64,000 bases of DNA from an uncultured Flavobacteriaceae bacterium (GCA_905479065.1 CAJQLB010000004.1:1-64000), one strand, 5' to 3'. Shown: positions 17,766 to 27,336, counted from the stretch's first letter. Notes: a model not told the origin generated them from the sequence alone. A program made the numbers and translations.

Positions 17766-18809
17766 TCACTCAAAACGATTAGAATTAATTTCTAAATTTA
17801 AAGGCAATTTATGCTCAATAAAATCAAATAATTGTTGTGCAACGTAAGGAGCAATCATAACCCCTCTTGTCCCTAAGCCATTTAAAACATACATGTTGTC
17901 ATAAATTTTGTGTCTTCCAACTAGCGGCCTTCGGTCTTTAACTGTAGGCCGAATTCCAGCAACTTGATTTACAATATCAAAATCACATTTAATAAATTTT
18001 GTTAGCTTAGAAATTAATTCACTCTTTGCTTTTTGGGTAATTGCATTCGTTTTATCTTCCCATTCATAAGTAGCACCAACAAGATAATAATCATTCCCAA
18101 TCGGTATGAGAAACACACTTGATTTCAAAACGTAATCTATTTTTAAATCAGGAGCAAAAATTGTAATTAACTCTCCTTTGGTACCATTTAAGGGTAAATG
18201 ATTGAAATAGGGATTATTTTTTAAACCGAAACCCTCAGCAAAAACAACATGTTTTGTTTTAATCTTGTTATAATTTAAATGATCCTGATGGTGATCAAGC
18301 AAGTTATAATTGAAGGACTCATCAAAGAGCAAACCCTTCTTATCTAATTCTTCCTTGTAGGCTTGAACTAATAAACTTGTGTCAATTCTTCCAGTACGCA
18401 GTACCGTACCAAAACCAAAATCTGCCTTGATACTTGAATTGTCATTTGTTATAATTTTGTGTGATAAAAACTTTGAAAGATTAGGTTTATCAGCAGCCAA
18501 AAACCAATTATTTTGTTCTTGAATGGAATTAAATAATCGCTTTACAGAAATTTTATGATCAAGTTTAATTCCTAAACTGTTTTCGAGACGTTCGTAAATA
18601 GGCATCGCGATATCTAGCTGTTCTTTAGCCTTCCAAACTCCTGTAAAACGTTTTAAAATTACTGGATTATACAATCCACCAGCCACAACTGATGACTGTT
18701 GTGATGCGTCATCTATTATTAAAAAAGTTTTATGTTGTCTCGTTAAAACTTCCGCAAATAAAATTCCTGCAAGTCCTGACCCTACAATTAAGTAATCAAC
18801 ATTGTTCAT
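17766..18809 (-). CDS. FAD-dependent oxidoreductase, DAO type, 347 aa
   Basis: The N-terminal dinucleotide-binding motif VDYLIVGSGLAGILFAEVL (GxGxxG) is followed by an acidic end of the second strand (FLIIDD). The C-terminal GIRPTVKDRRPLVGRH, then YVLNGLGTRGVMIAPYVAQQL, is typical of the D-amino-acid oxidase/glycine oxidase/MnmC-C group. Substrate is unknown; oxidation of an amino acid or amine is likely. The ATG at 18809 is preferred to a GTG one codon upstream. It lies downstream of the gldN terminator and is probably transcribed separately from the gld genes. Confidence 0.85.
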   Translation of the reverse strand: MNNVDYLIVGSGLAGILFAEVLTRQHKTFLIIDDASQQSSVVAGGLYNPVILKRFTGVWKAKEQLDIAMPIYERLENSLGIKLDHKISVKRLFNSIQEQNNWFLAADKPNLSKFLSHKIITNDNSSIKADFGFGTVLRTGRIDTSLLVQAYKEELDKKGLLFDESFNYNLLDHHQDHLNYNKIKTKHVVFAEGFGLKNNPYFNHLPLNGTKGELITIFAPDLKIDYVLKSSVFLIPIGNDYYLVGATYEWEDKTNAITQKAKSELISKLTKFIKCDFDIVNQVAGIRPTVKDRRPLVGRHKIYDNMYVLNGLGTRGVMIAPYVAQQLFDFIEHKLPLNLEINSNRFE

Positions 18810-18877
18810 CACGCAAAAATAACTAAAATGACTTGTTTAGTAATAACTGGACGATTAAATAGTAAAGAATTATTCAT

Positions 18878-18908
18878 AAAAAAACTCCTTATAAATAGGA
18901 GTTTTTTT
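18878..18908 (-). terminator. Terminator of the gld operon
   Basis: A perfect hairpin has arms of twelve bases (18878-18889 and 18897-18908: seven A, ACTCCT core, then AGGAGT and seven T) and a 7-base loop, so it can work on both strands. It lies 22 bp after the gldN stop codon. Confidence 0.85.
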
Positions 18909-18930
18909 ATGAATTGATAAGACTGAGTGT

Positions 18931-19821
18931 TTAATAACTCCACATATCCATCTCAAAATTTCTTATTTTATCTTTCACACGATCAGACTCTAATAACTGC
19001 ATTAAGGCATTGTCACTGATATATTCAGAGATCTTTCTATCGCCCTGAACATTTTCTTCTTGATAGACATAGCCATTAAAACGTCTTGAATTTAATAAGT
19101 GATCGAAAGATAATGGTATAGCACTGTTCTTTTTATTAAATGTTTTAGCCTTATGTAGTGCTTCTCTTGAATCTGGGAAAAAGACCCAAAATAATTCCAC
19201 TAAATCCGGCTTATCAGTATCCATAAAGTTAACATCTGGTGCCACAGGAGCGATGCCTAACAAACGATATTTAAGTTCACTGAGTCGTTTATCAAAATAC
19301 CACAATCCTTTTATACGATACTCCACAATGTCTGCTGCGGTGATATCACGTCGATTGATATATTCAGGTGATAGTGCTTCGCCAGCATTTAATTGCTCAA
19401 TACCTAGTTCAGTAGTATCAATCATTACCATAGCGGCTTCAATATCTTTTAATGTACGTTTTGTATTAAAATAAGAATCATCGTAAATATTTCTGATTGC
19501 GCCACTTTTCACATTTGACATTAAAACATCAAATAATGAACGTCTGTTTGATCCTATGTTGTTTGTGTCAATTGGGTAATACAAAGGAAAATTTACACGT
19601 TCATCTAAAACAACTTTTTCCCAGGTCATACGAGAATATAAAATATCTCTGTCATCTACGTAACCGTATTCTAGGGGCTTGTCATTATCAAGAGCTAACT
19701 GAGCATCTGTTTTTACGCCAATTTCTTGTGGGCTCTTGGCATTTAAAATATTTGCCTGAGAAAAGCCTAATGACATGGTCATAATGGCGAAACTTGTGAT
19801 TATAAATTGTTTTTTCATCAT
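18931..19821 (-). CDS. gldN: Gliding motility / type IX secretion protein GldN
   Basis: The start is placed at the ATG at 19821, which gives a proper signal peptide (MMKKQFIITSFAIMTMSLGFSQ) and 296 residues, the usual GldN size. An open frame runs back to 20001 but overlaps gldM and lacks a leader. The mature part has GldN-like features: VDDRDILYSRMTWEKVVLDERVNFPLYYP split over two lines of conserved strands, GLWYFDKRLSELKYRLLGIAPV and FFPDSREALH. GldN (PorN) forms the periplasmic ring with the lipoprotein GldK at the outer membrane. It is last in the gldK-gldL-gldM-gldN order, 43 bp after gldM, and is followed by a terminator. Confidence 0.93.
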   Translation of the reverse strand: MMKKQFIITSFAIMTMSLGFSQANILNAKSPQEIGVKTDAQLALDNDKPLEYGYVDDRDILYSRMTWEKVVLDERVNFPLYYPIDTNNIGSNRRSLFDVLMSNVKSGAIRNIYDDSYFNTKRTLKDIEAAMVMIDTTELGIEQLNAGEALSPEYINRRDITAADIVEYRIKGLWYFDKRLSELKYRLLGIAPVAPDVNFMDTDKPDLVELFWVFFPDSREALHKAKTFNKKNSAIPLSFDHLLNSRRFNGYVYQEENVQGDRKISEYISDNALMQLLESDRVKDKIRNFEMDMWSY

Positions 19822-19864
19822 ACTAAATTTTATGTTGAGAGACTTTTTTAAAAGACTTTCAATT

Positions 19865-21412
19865 TTAATTGGTAAGCTCGATGATGACAGCTGATACTTT
19901 TTTAAGTATGACGCTAACACCTTGGGCTTTTGCTTCAATATCAAAAATTTGAACATCTGAACCACGCTTTGCCTTACGCAGCGCCGCCTTTGCTCTTCCA
20001 TCTAATTTACTACCGTTAACATTAATGGTTGGCTGTCCTAACACTTTAAATTTAAATCCTGTAACCTTCAACGGAAGGTTGAAATCAAAGTCTTCAAATT
20101 TCGCACCAATAGTTGATATTTCTAACGCATTACGCTGCATTTTTATGTTTCCATCTTCGCCTCTTACTGTTCCTGTTGGTCGAGGTAAATCTTTTATTCT
20201 GAAAGTTGCTTTATCACTTACCTTATCTCCATCAGGTAACGTTCCTGATACATTGATTGTCACTTCTCTACCCTTGATTCGAGTAGCGTCCATCATATAT
20301 TTACCAACTCCTGAAATTTTGGTAAGCCCTTCTGCATTTGCTTGTACTTTATTATCAGACACCCCTGCAAATGAAATGGTCATTGGATTTTTTACCCCAC
20401 GATAAACAACGTTCATTTTATCAGCAGAAATAGTTGCTGAATTTGGTTTTGGAACAACCGCATATGAGCTCTTTATAGGTATTGTAATGGTTTCTCCACC
20501 TTCTACAAATTGAAATTCTCCTGTAATATCTCTTTCTCCTACTGCTCCAGCAGGAAAACTTAACTTTGTTTGACCCGCTTGCATCGCATCTTTGGCAAGT
20601 TCATTCCCATTTACAATAACCTTATCTGCTGTTAATGTGTTATCCTTTTTACCAAGTATAATGGTTCCTGTAAAATTTTCTCCAGAAAAAAAAGCTGTTT
20701 TATCTGGAACAACAATAGCGTCAAAGTTTGTTAGAGATGCTTCGATTTTTAACTTCCCCTGAAGCATTGTAGACATCACCTCAGATTCTGTGGTTTTAAT
20801 GTCGGCTTGCAGTTGTGTCATTTTTGTCAAGGATGCCACTAGAGGAAAACCTCTATAATGATAATCTAGCCAATCTAGTACGTTTCCATCTCTGTTGGTA
20901 ACAGGTTCCGTCGCAAATTTCTTTTCAACATCTGCCGTAATACCAGGATATGTCTCTCCTATAACTTCTTTGATACCATTTCTAAAAGACGCCATTTTAT
21001 TTATAAAATCTTCTCCCTCAGGTTTTAACTTTTCACCAATGAAAAAATAATTATCTAAAAAATCTCCTTTATCCATGATTTCATAATCTTGAGGATCGTC
21101 TAAAGCAGACGTCATTTGACCCTTTAAATCTGCGATATAAGTATTTAAATCATTTGCCAAAGATTGTACTTGCGTTGCTTGGTTTAATAATGGTCTAAAC
21201 TTATCTGGTTGCTCTAGAGCTTGTTGTTCTAAACCAGCAAAGAAATCAGTATTTCTTTGAGCTGCAGCTTGATTAGAATCAACCAGTTTTTCGTTCATTA
21301 ATCCAAATGCTGAAAGCACTTCCTTTGACATATTTAACGCTAACATCGCGATAAAAATCAAATACATCAGATTAATCATTTTTTGCCTTGCGGATAATTT
21401 ACCTCCTGCCAT
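19865..21412 (-). CDS. gldM: Gliding motility / type IX secretion motor protein GldM
   Basis: 515 residues, the normal length. A single membrane helix close to the N-terminus (INLMYLIFIAMLALNMS, residues ~14-30, after MAGGKLSARQKM) anchors it in the inner membrane. The rest is periplasmic: a helical D1 domain, then Ig-like beta domains D2-D4. With GldL it forms the proton-driven motor that powers type IX secretion and gliding, reaching across the periplasm to the GldK/N ring. The helix carries a Glu (SKEVLSAF) near the membrane edge, as in other GldM. It follows gldL by 34 bp. Confidence 0.95.
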   Translation of the reverse strand: MAGGKLSARQKMINLMYLIFIAMLALNMSKEVLSAFGLMNEKLVDSNQAAAQRNTDFFAGLEQQALEQPDKFRPLLNQATQVQSLANDLNTYIADLKGQMTSALDDPQDYEIMDKGDFLDNYFFIGEKLKPEGEDFINKMASFRNGIKEVIGETYPGITADVEKKFATEPVTNRDGNVLDWLDYHYRGFPLVASLTKMTQLQADIKTTESEVMSTMLQGKLKIEASLTNFDAIVVPDKTAFFSGENFTGTIILGKKDNTLTADKVIVNGNELAKDAMQAGQTKLSFPAGAVGERDITGEFQFVEGGETITIPIKSSYAVVPKPNSATISADKMNVVYRGVKNPMTISFAGVSDNKVQANAEGLTKISGVGKYMMDATRIKGREVTINVSGTLPDGDKVSDKATFRIKDLPRPTGTVRGEDGNIKMQRNALEISTIGAKFEDFDFNLPLKVTGFKFKVLGQPTINVNGSKLDGRAKAALRKAKRGSDVQIFDIEAKAQGVSVILKKVSAVIIELTN

Positions 21413-21446
21413 AATTATTAGTTTTGGGTTTAAGAATGGACGTATC

Positions 21447-22085
21447 CTATTTATTCATGGCACTTAACATACCACCATATACTCCGTTTAAGGATGATAA
21501 ATTTGATGCTAATGACTGCATTTGCTCTTTGAGCTTCGCTGCATTTTCTATAGACTCCTCATTAATAGAAGACTGTCTATTAACACTATCTAATTGTACT
21601 TTATACAAACTATTTAACGACTCCATTTGTGCTGCAGCTAATGACATTTCTTCACTGTATTTTTTTGTAGCATTCAATGAATCTACAGTTGGTGTCATGT
21701 TTTTTGCTGCTCCTTCAAAATTTTTGATGCTATCACCAAGGCTTGCCATAAGTTCTCCATCAATTTGAGCTTCTTTTAATAATTCATCTAATTTTTTAGA
21801 CAATAGTCCTTCAGCATCTTTAGATTTTTCTTTCTTACCTGACATTTTACCTCCAGCTAATTCAGGATACACCAGGGCCCAGTCTAAATCGTCATCTACT
21901 GGTTCAAAGGCAGATAATGCGAAAATAATAGCCTCAGTTACTAAACCAATAGTCAACATGACATTTCCTGTAAGTGGCCCAATTTCAAAATGAATAATTT
22001 TAAATAATGCTCCTATAATAACGATTGATGCGCCTAAGCCGTAGGCCATGTTCATAAATTTCTTGCCTCCTTTTGATTGTGCCAT
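21447..22085 (-). CDS. gldL: Gliding motility / type IX secretion motor protein GldL
   Basis: 212 residues. Two membrane helices (MAYGLGASIVIIGALFKIIHF and VMLTIGLVTEAIIFALSAFE) are joined by a short periplasmic loop (EIGPLTGN). The glutamate in the second helix is the one implicated in proton transfer in this family. The cytoplasmic remainder is helical and acidic, with predicted coiled coils (DELLKEAQIDGELMASLGDS). It pairs with GldM as the membrane stator. It lies 31 bp after gldK and 34 bp before gldM. Confidence 0.95.
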   Translation of the reverse strand: MAQSKGGKKFMNMAYGLGASIVIIGALFKIIHFEIGPLTGNVMLTIGLVTEAIIFALSAFEPVDDDLDWALVYPELAGGKMSGKKEKSKDAEGLLSKKLDELLKEAQIDGELMASLGDSIKNFEGAAKNMTPTVDSLNATKKYSEEMSLAAAQMESLNSLYKVQLDSVNRQSSINEESIENAAKLKEQMQSLASNLSSLNGVYGGMLSAMNK

Positions 22086-22116
22086 AATATTTGTTTTAGT
22101 TAAGTTAAGTTAAGTT

Positions 22117-23508
22117 TTATCTTCTTTTAATTTTTTTGCTATTGGTAGCTGCATTTGCCGTCACATCATTACCCATATAATCCTGGACTACACGAAAACC
22201 AATGTAGCTCCTTGCTGAATCTGCATATTCATAATCTCTTGAACTAACTTGCAAGAAATAGGCAACATCTTTCCAAGAACCACCTCTTACGACCTTACGT
22301 TCATTATCTACGTCATTAACGTCAGGGTTCATTGTAGATGTATATTCATAAGATGATGGATCATATGACGCCAATACCCATTCGGATACATTCCCCGCCA
22401 TGTTGTACAGATTATAATCATTGGGCTCGTAAGCATCTGCTTCTACAGTATATAGAGCCTGATCAGCTGCGTAATCTCCTCTTAAAGGTTTGAAATTTGC
22501 CATGAAACAACCACGGTCATTTTTGGTATAAGGACCACCCCAAGGATATGTTGCACCTTGAAGACCACCTCGAGCTGCATACTCCCACTCTGCCTCAGAC
22601 GGCAACCTATATTTATTTACAAAATCTTTGTTTTTAGATTTTTGATAACCATTTTTATAAATAGTTCTCCATTGCGCAAAAGCTTGTGCTTGTTTCCAAC
22701 TTACACCAACGACAGGGTAATCACTGTAGGCTTCATGCCAAAAATAATCGTTGTGCATTGGCTCATTGTAAGAATACGCAAAATCTCTTATCCAAACCGT
22801 AGTGTCTGGATAAACTTCAATTTCTTCTTTTATAATGACATCGCTTCGCTTTAATTCTTTGTATTTAGCGGCAGATTTGATATCCATTGTTTGGAACTGA
22901 AACTTAAATTTTTTGACATCCCAAGTACGCTGTCCATTGTATGATTCTGACATTGGCAGATACATACTATCCATAACTTCCGTATAGTACACATCAGGAT
23001 ATTCGTCTGTATCAAAAATTAAATCAACGTCTTTGTTCAATTTTCTACCTTCATAAAAATCATCTCCTGTTCCTGCATAATTATCCATCATGTACTTTTC
23101 ATAAACTGTCATACCAGTCGTGTCAGCATCTTGAAATGCATATTCACCAATCCCATCTGGATTATCTACTGGGTTTAATCCTTCTTCATCGGCCAAAATT
23201 GCAAGTCGTGTTCGAATAATAGAATCTCTTACCCACTCTACAAATTGACGATACTCACTGTTCGTTATTTCGGTGGCGTCCATGTAAAATGATCGCACGG
23301 TCACTGTCTTAGTCGGTGCATTTTTGACACCTGCTAAATCATCATCAGACTTACCCATAATAAATGAGCCTCCTGGAATTAATTCCATACCATAAGGCTT
23401 TTCTGGATGCCAGTTTTTCCCTTTAACTCCTACAAGTTCTCCCCTGTCACCAGAACCACAACTTGCTAAGACTGCTAATACGGTCGTTAATAAAATCAGC
23501 TTCTTCAT
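22117..23508 (-). CDS. gldK: Gliding motility / type IX secretion lipoprotein GldK
   Basis: 463 residues. There is a lipoprotein signal with LASC at residues 14-17, then a formylglycine-generating-enzyme-like (FGE-sulfatase) fold with its familiar marks: IPGGSFIMG, MDATEITNSEYRQF, YPVVGVSWKQAQAFAQW, YRLPSEAEWEYAARGG, NMAGNVSEWV, KVVRGGSW and YIGFRVV. GldK (PorK) uses the fold structurally in the outer-membrane ring with GldN, not as an enzyme. It leads the gldKLMN transcript. Its upstream region carries three phased palindromic repeats and a possible promoter at about 23555-23586. Confidence 0.95.
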   Translation of the reverse strand: MKKLILLTTVLAVLASCGSGDRGELVGVKGKNWHPEKPYGMELIPGGSFIMGKSDDDLAGVKNAPTKTVTVRSFYMDATEITNSEYRQFVEWVRDSIIRTRLAILADEEGLNPVDNPDGIGEYAFQDADTTGMTVYEKYMMDNYAGTGDDFYEGRKLNKDVDLIFDTDEYPDVYYTEVMDSMYLPMSESYNGQRTWDVKKFKFQFQTMDIKSAAKYKELKRSDVIIKEEIEVYPDTTVWIRDFAYSYNEPMHNDYFWHEAYSDYPVVGVSWKQAQAFAQWRTIYKNGYQKSKNKDFVNKYRLPSEAEWEYAARGGLQGATYPWGGPYTKNDRGCFMANFKPLRGDYAADQALYTVEADAYEPNDYNLYNMAGNVSEWVLASYDPSSYEYTSTMNPDVNDVDNERKVVRGGSWKDVAYFLQVSSRDYEYADSARSYIGFRVVQDYMGNDVTANAATNSKKIKRR

Positions 23509-23554
23509 AATTATACAATCGAGGTTAAATTATCTCTTTCTAAATTTCAGATGG

Positions 23555-23586
23555 TAAACATATTTATATATTTCCACAAAAACAAC
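23555..23586 (-). promoter_or_regulatory. Possible gldK promoter
   Basis: On the minus strand TATGTTTA (23562-23555) resembles TAnnTTTG, and GTTG (23586-23583) lies 20 bp upstream at the -33 place. Both are near matches, not exact ones. The transcript would begin about 40 bp before the gldK ATG. Confidence 0.35.
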
Positions 23587-23600
23587 TTTTTTCGCAAAAA

Positions 23601-23652
23601 AAATGCATTTAATCTGAAAAAAATGCATTTCATCGATAAAAATGGTGCATTT
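23601..23652 (-). repeat. Three phased ATGCAT-type repeats upstream of gldK
   Basis: The palindrome AAATGCATTT occurs at 23601-23610 and 23621-23630, exactly 20 bp apart. A third, partial copy, with TGCATTTCATCG shared with copy two, has its TGCATTT at 23646-23652, 22 bp further. Each is preceded by an A run. They sit 93-144 bp before the gldK start and just upstream of the possible promoter, on one face of the helix, as activator sites would be. Confidence 0.6.
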
Positions 23653-23660
23653 CATCGGAT

Positions 23661-24827
23661 TTACACGCAGTTCTTCTTGAATGCCTTATACCATCGTTCT
23701 GGTATTTTACCACTGCATGCTGCATTGTAATCATCATGCATGCAAGGTAATAACGTGTGCCTCTTCAATTTATTACTATCGTTGGGTAAAAAAGGAATTT
23801 CAATCCACCAACGACCTGTTTTATTACTTTTAAAAAAAATTAACTCTTCATCTTCCACCAAGACAATGAACTTTTGATAACTTTTATCGTCCTTAAAGTT
23901 ATCATCCTTTACTCTACAATTAACACCCTCAATGAAATACCAAATCATTTGTGATACTAGCATCGATGTTGCGTCATCATCTTTAGATGGCTTGTATTCA
24001 TAGATACCAAACGAAGATACTTTATTACTTATTCCTGCATACCTCGATATCGTACAAATTTCTTTACCATCAAAACCGTTTGGAGAATACTTTTGTTTTG
24101 TACTGACTTCAGCAGAACGAATACTTTTCATATCAACACTTACTACATTAGCATCACGCATTACAGGCTCAACTAACTGTAAATTAGTAGAAATTTCACC
24201 AAGACGATAAGCTTCAAAATATAGCTTATCCATAAGATCAATTTCTTCTTGCGAATTAAAATATGTTTGATACCCTAGTGTCGAATAGTTAAATAAATTA
24301 TAAGGCTGTTCTAAAATAACTTTACCTAAAAAGCTGTTATTTTTAATTGGTTTAGACGAATCTCCCAAATCAAAATTACTATCAACATTGACAATATTAA
24401 TCATTGGTGTAACGCCGTCATACGCTCTATAATTTGCGTAGGTAAGATCTTGACTACCTCCAATAATAATTGGAATGATTTCTTTTTTTATTAATGACGA
24501 AATGGTTTCTTGCAAGGCAAAATATGTATCTCCAACTGTCTCTCCACATCTTATATCACCTAAATCAGCAACTGTTGTGAACCAATTACCTGGGAATAAT
24601 GAGTATAATGATTTTCTAATCTCACTTAAGCTTAGATCTTCTCCGATGTAGTCAATATCATTTCGATTTTCAAGCACTCCTACTATCGCGATATTGACTC
24701 CTTCTAAATCGGGAAAACCGTGCTGCTCTGAATGTATTCTTAATTTTCTTCCAAAAACCTGCATCGATAACAACTCATTGTGAGCCAATACCAATTCCTG
24801 AACAGGTGAAACAAAATTGAATGTCAT
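23661..24827 (-). CDS. Arginase/formimidoylglutamase-fold protein with degenerate metal site, 388 aa
   Basis: The ureohydrolase (arginase) fold is recognisable: a central LIKKEIIPIIIGGSQDLTYANY, then NIVNVDSNFDLGD, then NVVSVDMKSIRSAEV, and GLSxxE-like SSFGIYEY. In active enzymes these read GGxH, DAHxD and SxDxDxxDP and hold two manganese ions. Here the His of GGxH is Gln126, DAHxD is DSNFD (149-153), and SxDxDxxDP has Lys234 and no second or third Asp. The metal centre is thus mostly lost. About 80 extra C-terminal residues end WYKAFKKNCV. Three bp separate it from topA; gldK lies downstream. It is probably a non-enzymatic, possibly T9SS-linked protein, an inference from position. Confidence 0.78.
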   Translation of the reverse strand: MTFNFVSPVQELVLAHNELLSMQVFGRKLRIHSEQHGFPDLEGVNIAIVGVLENRNDIDYIGEDLSLSEIRKSLYSLFPGNWFTTVADLGDIRCGETVGDTYFALQETISSLIKKEIIPIIIGGSQDLTYANYRAYDGVTPMINIVNVDSNFDLGDSSKPIKNNSFLGKVILEQPYNLFNYSTLGYQTYFNSQEEIDLMDKLYFEAYRLGEISTNLQLVEPVMRDANVVSVDMKSIRSAEVSTKQKYSPNGFDGKEICTISRYAGISNKVSSFGIYEYKPSKDDDATSMLVSQMIWYFIEGVNCRVKDDNFKDDKSYQKFIVLVEDEELIFFKSNKTGRWWIEIPFLPNDSNKLKRHTLLPCMHDDYNAACSGKIPERWYKAFKKNCV

Positions 24828-24830
24828 AAT

Positions 24831-27317
24831 TTACTTTTTCTTAGATTTTTTTTTCTTAGAAACCTTTTTCTTTGGTGCTTTTGAATCAATATAATCTTTC
24901 GCTTGTTCAAGGGTCATGTCAGACACATCCACCGTTTTGGGTAATTCAATTTTCACTTTACCTTTGATAATATGATGTCTTCCCCATCGTGCTTTTTCTA
25001 CCCTTATGCCCTCTGACTCCCATACGTGAATTAGTTTATCCTTTTCCTTCTGTATTTTATCTTCAATTAATGTAATAATATCATCTTCGGACAAATTATC
25101 CCAATCATATTTCTTGTTAACATTAATGAACATACTATTCCATTTAATAAACGGCCCGAAACGTCCTTTCCCTTTTTGCACAGGCAAATCTCGATAGACA
25201 TATATGGGTGCATCTGCCTTCTCCTTTTCTTGAATCAATTCAATAGCAAGGTCTAATTCTACATCTAAGGGATTTACTCCTTTTGGTAACGAAACGAATT
25301 TCTTTCCAAACTTTACATAAGGTCCGAAACGGCCATTGTTAACTTCAATATCCTCATTTTTATAAACACCTATGGTTTTTGGAAGTTGGAATAAATCCAT
25401 CGCCTCGTCATAAGTAATATTGCTTAATTGCTGTTCAGGTGATAAACTAGCAAAGGACGGTTTCTCCTCATCATCAACGGTCCCTATTTGCACCATAGGA
25501 CCAAACTTACCTAATCTAACGCTTACCTGACGACCAGTTTTTGGGTCTGTTCCTAAAATTCGTTCCCCTGATTCTCGACCTGCATTTGCGGCGACATCTT
25601 CTACTTTTGGATGAAAATTTTGATAAAATGTTTTCATCATTTTTGTCCAATTTTCTTTACCATCAGCAATAGCGTCAAAACTAGCTTCAACTTTAGCTGT
25701 AAAGTTATAATCTAAAATTGATTCAAAATGATTAACAAGAAAATCGGTGACAATCATACCAATATCTGTTGGAACCAGTTTACCTTTATCCGATCCTACG
25801 TTCTCCGATAAATTTTTCTCTAAAATGTCAGTGTTTTCTAACACTAATTGTGTGTAGTTCCTTGGCGCCCCTTCAACACTACCTTTTTCTACATAATTTC
25901 TATTTTGAATGGTAGATATCGTTGGTGCATATGTTGACGGTCGCCCAATCCCTAATTCTTCAAGTTTTTTCACAAGCGATGCTTCTGTAAATCTCGCTGG
26001 CGGTCTGGAATAACGTTCTGTTGCTGAAATAAAAATGTTATGCAGAGACTCGTCTAGTTTTAAAGAAGGCAACATGCCGTCCTTTTCTGCAAATTCATCG
26101 TCCGTACCCTCAAGATAAACTTTTAGGAAACCATCAAACGTGATCATTTCACCATTTGATGAGAATAGGGTATTATGGGTAGAAGCCGAAATTTTGACAC
26201 TTGTGCGCTCTAATTGTGCTTCGCTCATCTGAGATGCAATAGCTCTTTTCCAAATCAGTTCATATAATCGGGCCTGATCCCTGTCTACATTTGCTCTGTG
26301 CTGAGCAAAATTAGTAGGTCGAATGGCCTCGTGTGCTTCTTGGGCACCTTTACTTTTCCCCTTAAAATTTCTTGGCTTACTATATGATTCTCCATAAGCA
26401 CTTTCAATTTCTGCTTGTGCGCCTTTTCGTGCCTCATCAGACAGATTAACACTGTCTGTTCTCATGTAAGTTATGAGTCCTGATTCATACAGACGTTGAG
26501 CGTTACTCATAGTTCTACTAACTGAAAAACCTAATTTCCGTGCAGCTTCCTGCTGCAGAGTTGAGGTCGTAAAAGGTGCAGAAGGCGATTTCTTTGCTGG
26601 TTTTTTATCGAGACTGGCAATTTTAAAAGCAGCCTCTTTATTTGATTCCAAAAAGCTAAGAGCTTCTTCTTTTGATGAAAAATTCTTAGGTAGCTTCGCT
26701 TTAAATTTTTGATTTTTCTCGTTTAAAAATTCTGCATCAATTCTAAATGATGCTATTGGCATAAATTTTTCAATTTGCCTTTCTTTTTCAACAATCAATC
26801 TCACCGAAACTGACTGCACTCTTCCCGCAGAAAGACCACCTTTAACTTTTCGCCACAATACCGGAGACAATTCATAACCTACAATTCTATCGAGAACACG
26901 TCGCGCTTGTTGTGCATCAACTAAATGATAATCAATATTTCTTGGGTTTTCTATGGCGCGTTGAATAGCTCCCTTGGTAATCTCATGAAAAACAATTCGT
27001 TTTGTTTTACTTTTATCTAATTTTAAAGACTCCGCAAGATGCCATGCAATCGCTTCTCCTTCTCTATCCTCGTCACTCGCTAACCACACTGTTTCTGCTT
27101 TCTTTGCTAAGTCCTTAAGCTTTTTTACAACCGCTTTTTTATCTTTGGAAACTTCATATTTTGGCTTAAAATCTCCTTCAACATCAACTCCAAGCTCTTT
27201 CGATGGTAAATCTGCTATATGTCCAAAACTCGACTCAACTTTAAAGTCTTTACCTAAAAACTTTTCAATTGTTTTTGCCTTTGCAGGTGACTCTACAATA
27301 ACTAAATTCTTCGCCAT
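24831..27317 (-). CDS. topA: DNA topoisomerase I
   Basis: 828 residues. The N-terminal Toprim domain (NLVIVESPAKAKTIEKFLG; SDEDREGEAIAWH) is followed by the type IA core with the catalytic Tyr in GLITYMRTDSVNLS and the GRPSTYAPTI motif. The C-terminal part has several topoisomerase C-terminal repeats (GRFGPYVKFG, GRFGPFIKW) without the Cys zinc ribbons of the E. coli enzyme, then a Lys-rich tail KKKVSKKKKSKKK. It relaxes negative supercoils. It is first in a run topA - arginase-like - gldK on the minus strand; whether they share a transcript is unclear. Confidence 0.96.
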   Translation of the reverse strand: MAKNLVIVESPAKAKTIEKFLGKDFKVESSFGHIADLPSKELGVDVEGDFKPKYEVSKDKKAVVKKLKDLAKKAETVWLASDEDREGEAIAWHLAESLKLDKSKTKRIVFHEITKGAIQRAIENPRNIDYHLVDAQQARRVLDRIVGYELSPVLWRKVKGGLSAGRVQSVSVRLIVEKERQIEKFMPIASFRIDAEFLNEKNQKFKAKLPKNFSSKEEALSFLESNKEAAFKIASLDKKPAKKSPSAPFTTSTLQQEAARKLGFSVSRTMSNAQRLYESGLITYMRTDSVNLSDEARKGAQAEIESAYGESYSKPRNFKGKSKGAQEAHEAIRPTNFAQHRANVDRDQARLYELIWKRAIASQMSEAQLERTSVKISASTHNTLFSSNGEMITFDGFLKVYLEGTDDEFAEKDGMLPSLKLDESLHNIFISATERYSRPPARFTEASLVKKLEELGIGRPSTYAPTISTIQNRNYVEKGSVEGAPRNYTQLVLENTDILEKNLSENVGSDKGKLVPTDIGMIVTDFLVNHFESILDYNFTAKVEASFDAIADGKENWTKMMKTFYQNFHPKVEDVAANAGRESGERILGTDPKTGRQVSVRLGKFGPMVQIGTVDDEEKPSFASLSPEQQLSNITYDEAMDLFQLPKTIGVYKNEDIEVNNGRFGPYVKFGKKFVSLPKGVNPLDVELDLAIELIQEKEKADAPIYVYRDLPVQKGKGRFGPFIKWNSMFINVNKKYDWDNLSEDDIITLIEDKIQKEKDKLIHVWESEGIRVEKARWGRHHIIKGKVKIELPKTVDVSDMTLEQAKDYIDSKAPKKKVSKKKKSKKK

Positions 27318-27336
27318 TCTTCAGATTTTAAAGCTA

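Noticed and set aside
19822-20001. 60-codon N-terminal extension of gldN
   Set aside because: Overlaps the end of gldM, has no leader character, and the internal ATG gives the normal GldN signal peptide.
22117-23508. GldK as an active formylglycine-generating enzyme
   Set aside because: The fold is FGE-like but the operon order and lipobox identify GldK, where the fold is structural.
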